In this document: in pieces, positions 47,831 through 47,945 of the stretch | How positions within the stretch are numbered: position 1 is the first letter of the stretch | Layout: every line of letters begins with the position of its first letter | NCBI GenBank assembly: GCA_937949745.1 | Contig: CALECM010000057.1 | Span: 1-47,945, forward strand | DNA length: 47,945 nucleotides | Direction of reading: 5' to 3' | Origin: an uncultured Bacteroidales bacterium | GTDB lineage: Bacteria > Bacteroidota > Bacteroidia > Bacteroidales > WCHB1-69 | Translations under genes and position numbers: made by a program | Notes under the pieces: model-generated | The model's database searches: none | What the model was told of the DNA's origin: nothing | The model's input: only the letters and a program-made list of their open reading frames with translations

Positions 47831-47945
47831 ATGCTTATGTTATATGGATATATTCGCGTGAGCTCTGATAAACAGACAGTTGAGAATCAGAGATTTGAAA
47901 TTAATCAATATTACGACCAGCAATATAAATCCGATAATATTAATT
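47831..47945 (+). CDS. Serine recombinase (resolvase/invertase family), 5' fragment
   Basis: Only the first 38 codons are inside the window. They read MLMLYGYIRVSSDKQ, then TVENQRFEINQYY. The pattern Y-G-Y-x-R-V-S-[ST]-x-x-Q-x-x-x-x-Q is the N-terminus of the catalytic domain of serine recombinases, with the nucleophilic serine at residue 11. Size and C-terminal domain are unseen, so whether it is a small resolvase/DNA invertase or a large serine integrase cannot be told. An ATG two codons in could also be the start. It marks the beginning of a possibly mobile or invertible region to the right. Confidence 0.88.
   Translation, partial: MLMLYGYIRVSSDKQTVENQRFEINQYYDQQYKSDNIN

Overview
The window looks like a chromosomal segment from a member of the Bacteroidota, probably Bacteroidales-like but not one I can name. 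The evidence is repeated -7 promoter boxes of the Bacteroidota type (TAnnTTTG), an ECF sigma/FecR pair with a DUF4974-like C-terminus, a peptidase with a type IX secretion (T9SS) sorting domain, a very short ATP synthase epsilon subunit, and weak Shine-Dalgarno usage. Most of it is ordinary core genome. No prophage, CRISPR array or complete insertion sequence is visible.

Layout, left to right. (1) 1-950: the start of an S10-type ribosomal operon on the minus strand (rplC, then the first codons of a probable rplD), unusually without rpsJ in front. (2) 949-6793: an HdeD-like membrane protein, a minus-strand gpsA-wbpA-wlbA operon (glycerol phosphate and UDP-sugar acid synthesis for the cell envelope), and divergently gmhA-nadA. 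(3) 6924-14077: one long plus-strand block with a MarR regulator carrying a clear palindromic operator, then KAS III, KAS II, FabZ-type dehydratase, EtfB, EtfA and an acyl-CoA dehydrogenase, closed by a strong terminator. (4) 14096-18454: a four-gene minus-strand operon: ECF sigma factor, FecR anti-sigma factor, an STN-domain protein whose body is a run of 14-residue repeats, and a DUF2807 lipoprotein. (5) 18494-28775: TM2/DUF2752 membrane proteins, obgE, a Thermus-type pyrE, an orphan TolC, a cysteine desulfurase-like enzyme, a secreted M1 peptidase, an alanine-dehydrogenase relative that has lost its NAD domain, and a tightly overlapping nadE-BadF kinase-tsaE operon. (6) 29058-32595: a radical SAM/SPASM enzyme paired with a GT1 glycosyltransferase, an AT-rich orphan gene, and tRNA-Gly(GCC). 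(7) 32699-35815: atpD-atpC followed not by the rest of the ATP synthase operon but by a tandem array of about 258-bp units, each with three hairpins. (8) 35815-47606: AbgT-type transporter, deacetylase-like lipoprotein, cysS, a long-chain acyl-CoA ligase, and tamA-tamB. (9) The right edge holds the first codons of a serine recombinase behind AT-rich inverted repeats.

The observations I consider least explained by known annotation are the triple-hairpin array after atpC, with hairpin loops and arms that appear swapped between copies; the sigma/anti-sigma operon whose STN partner is a 14-residue-repeat surface protein instead of a TonB-dependent receptor; the MarR-controlled fatty-acid/ETF/acyl-CoA dehydrogenase block; and the radical SAM-glycosyltransferase pair. 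All functional calls come from reading motifs; no database search was possible.
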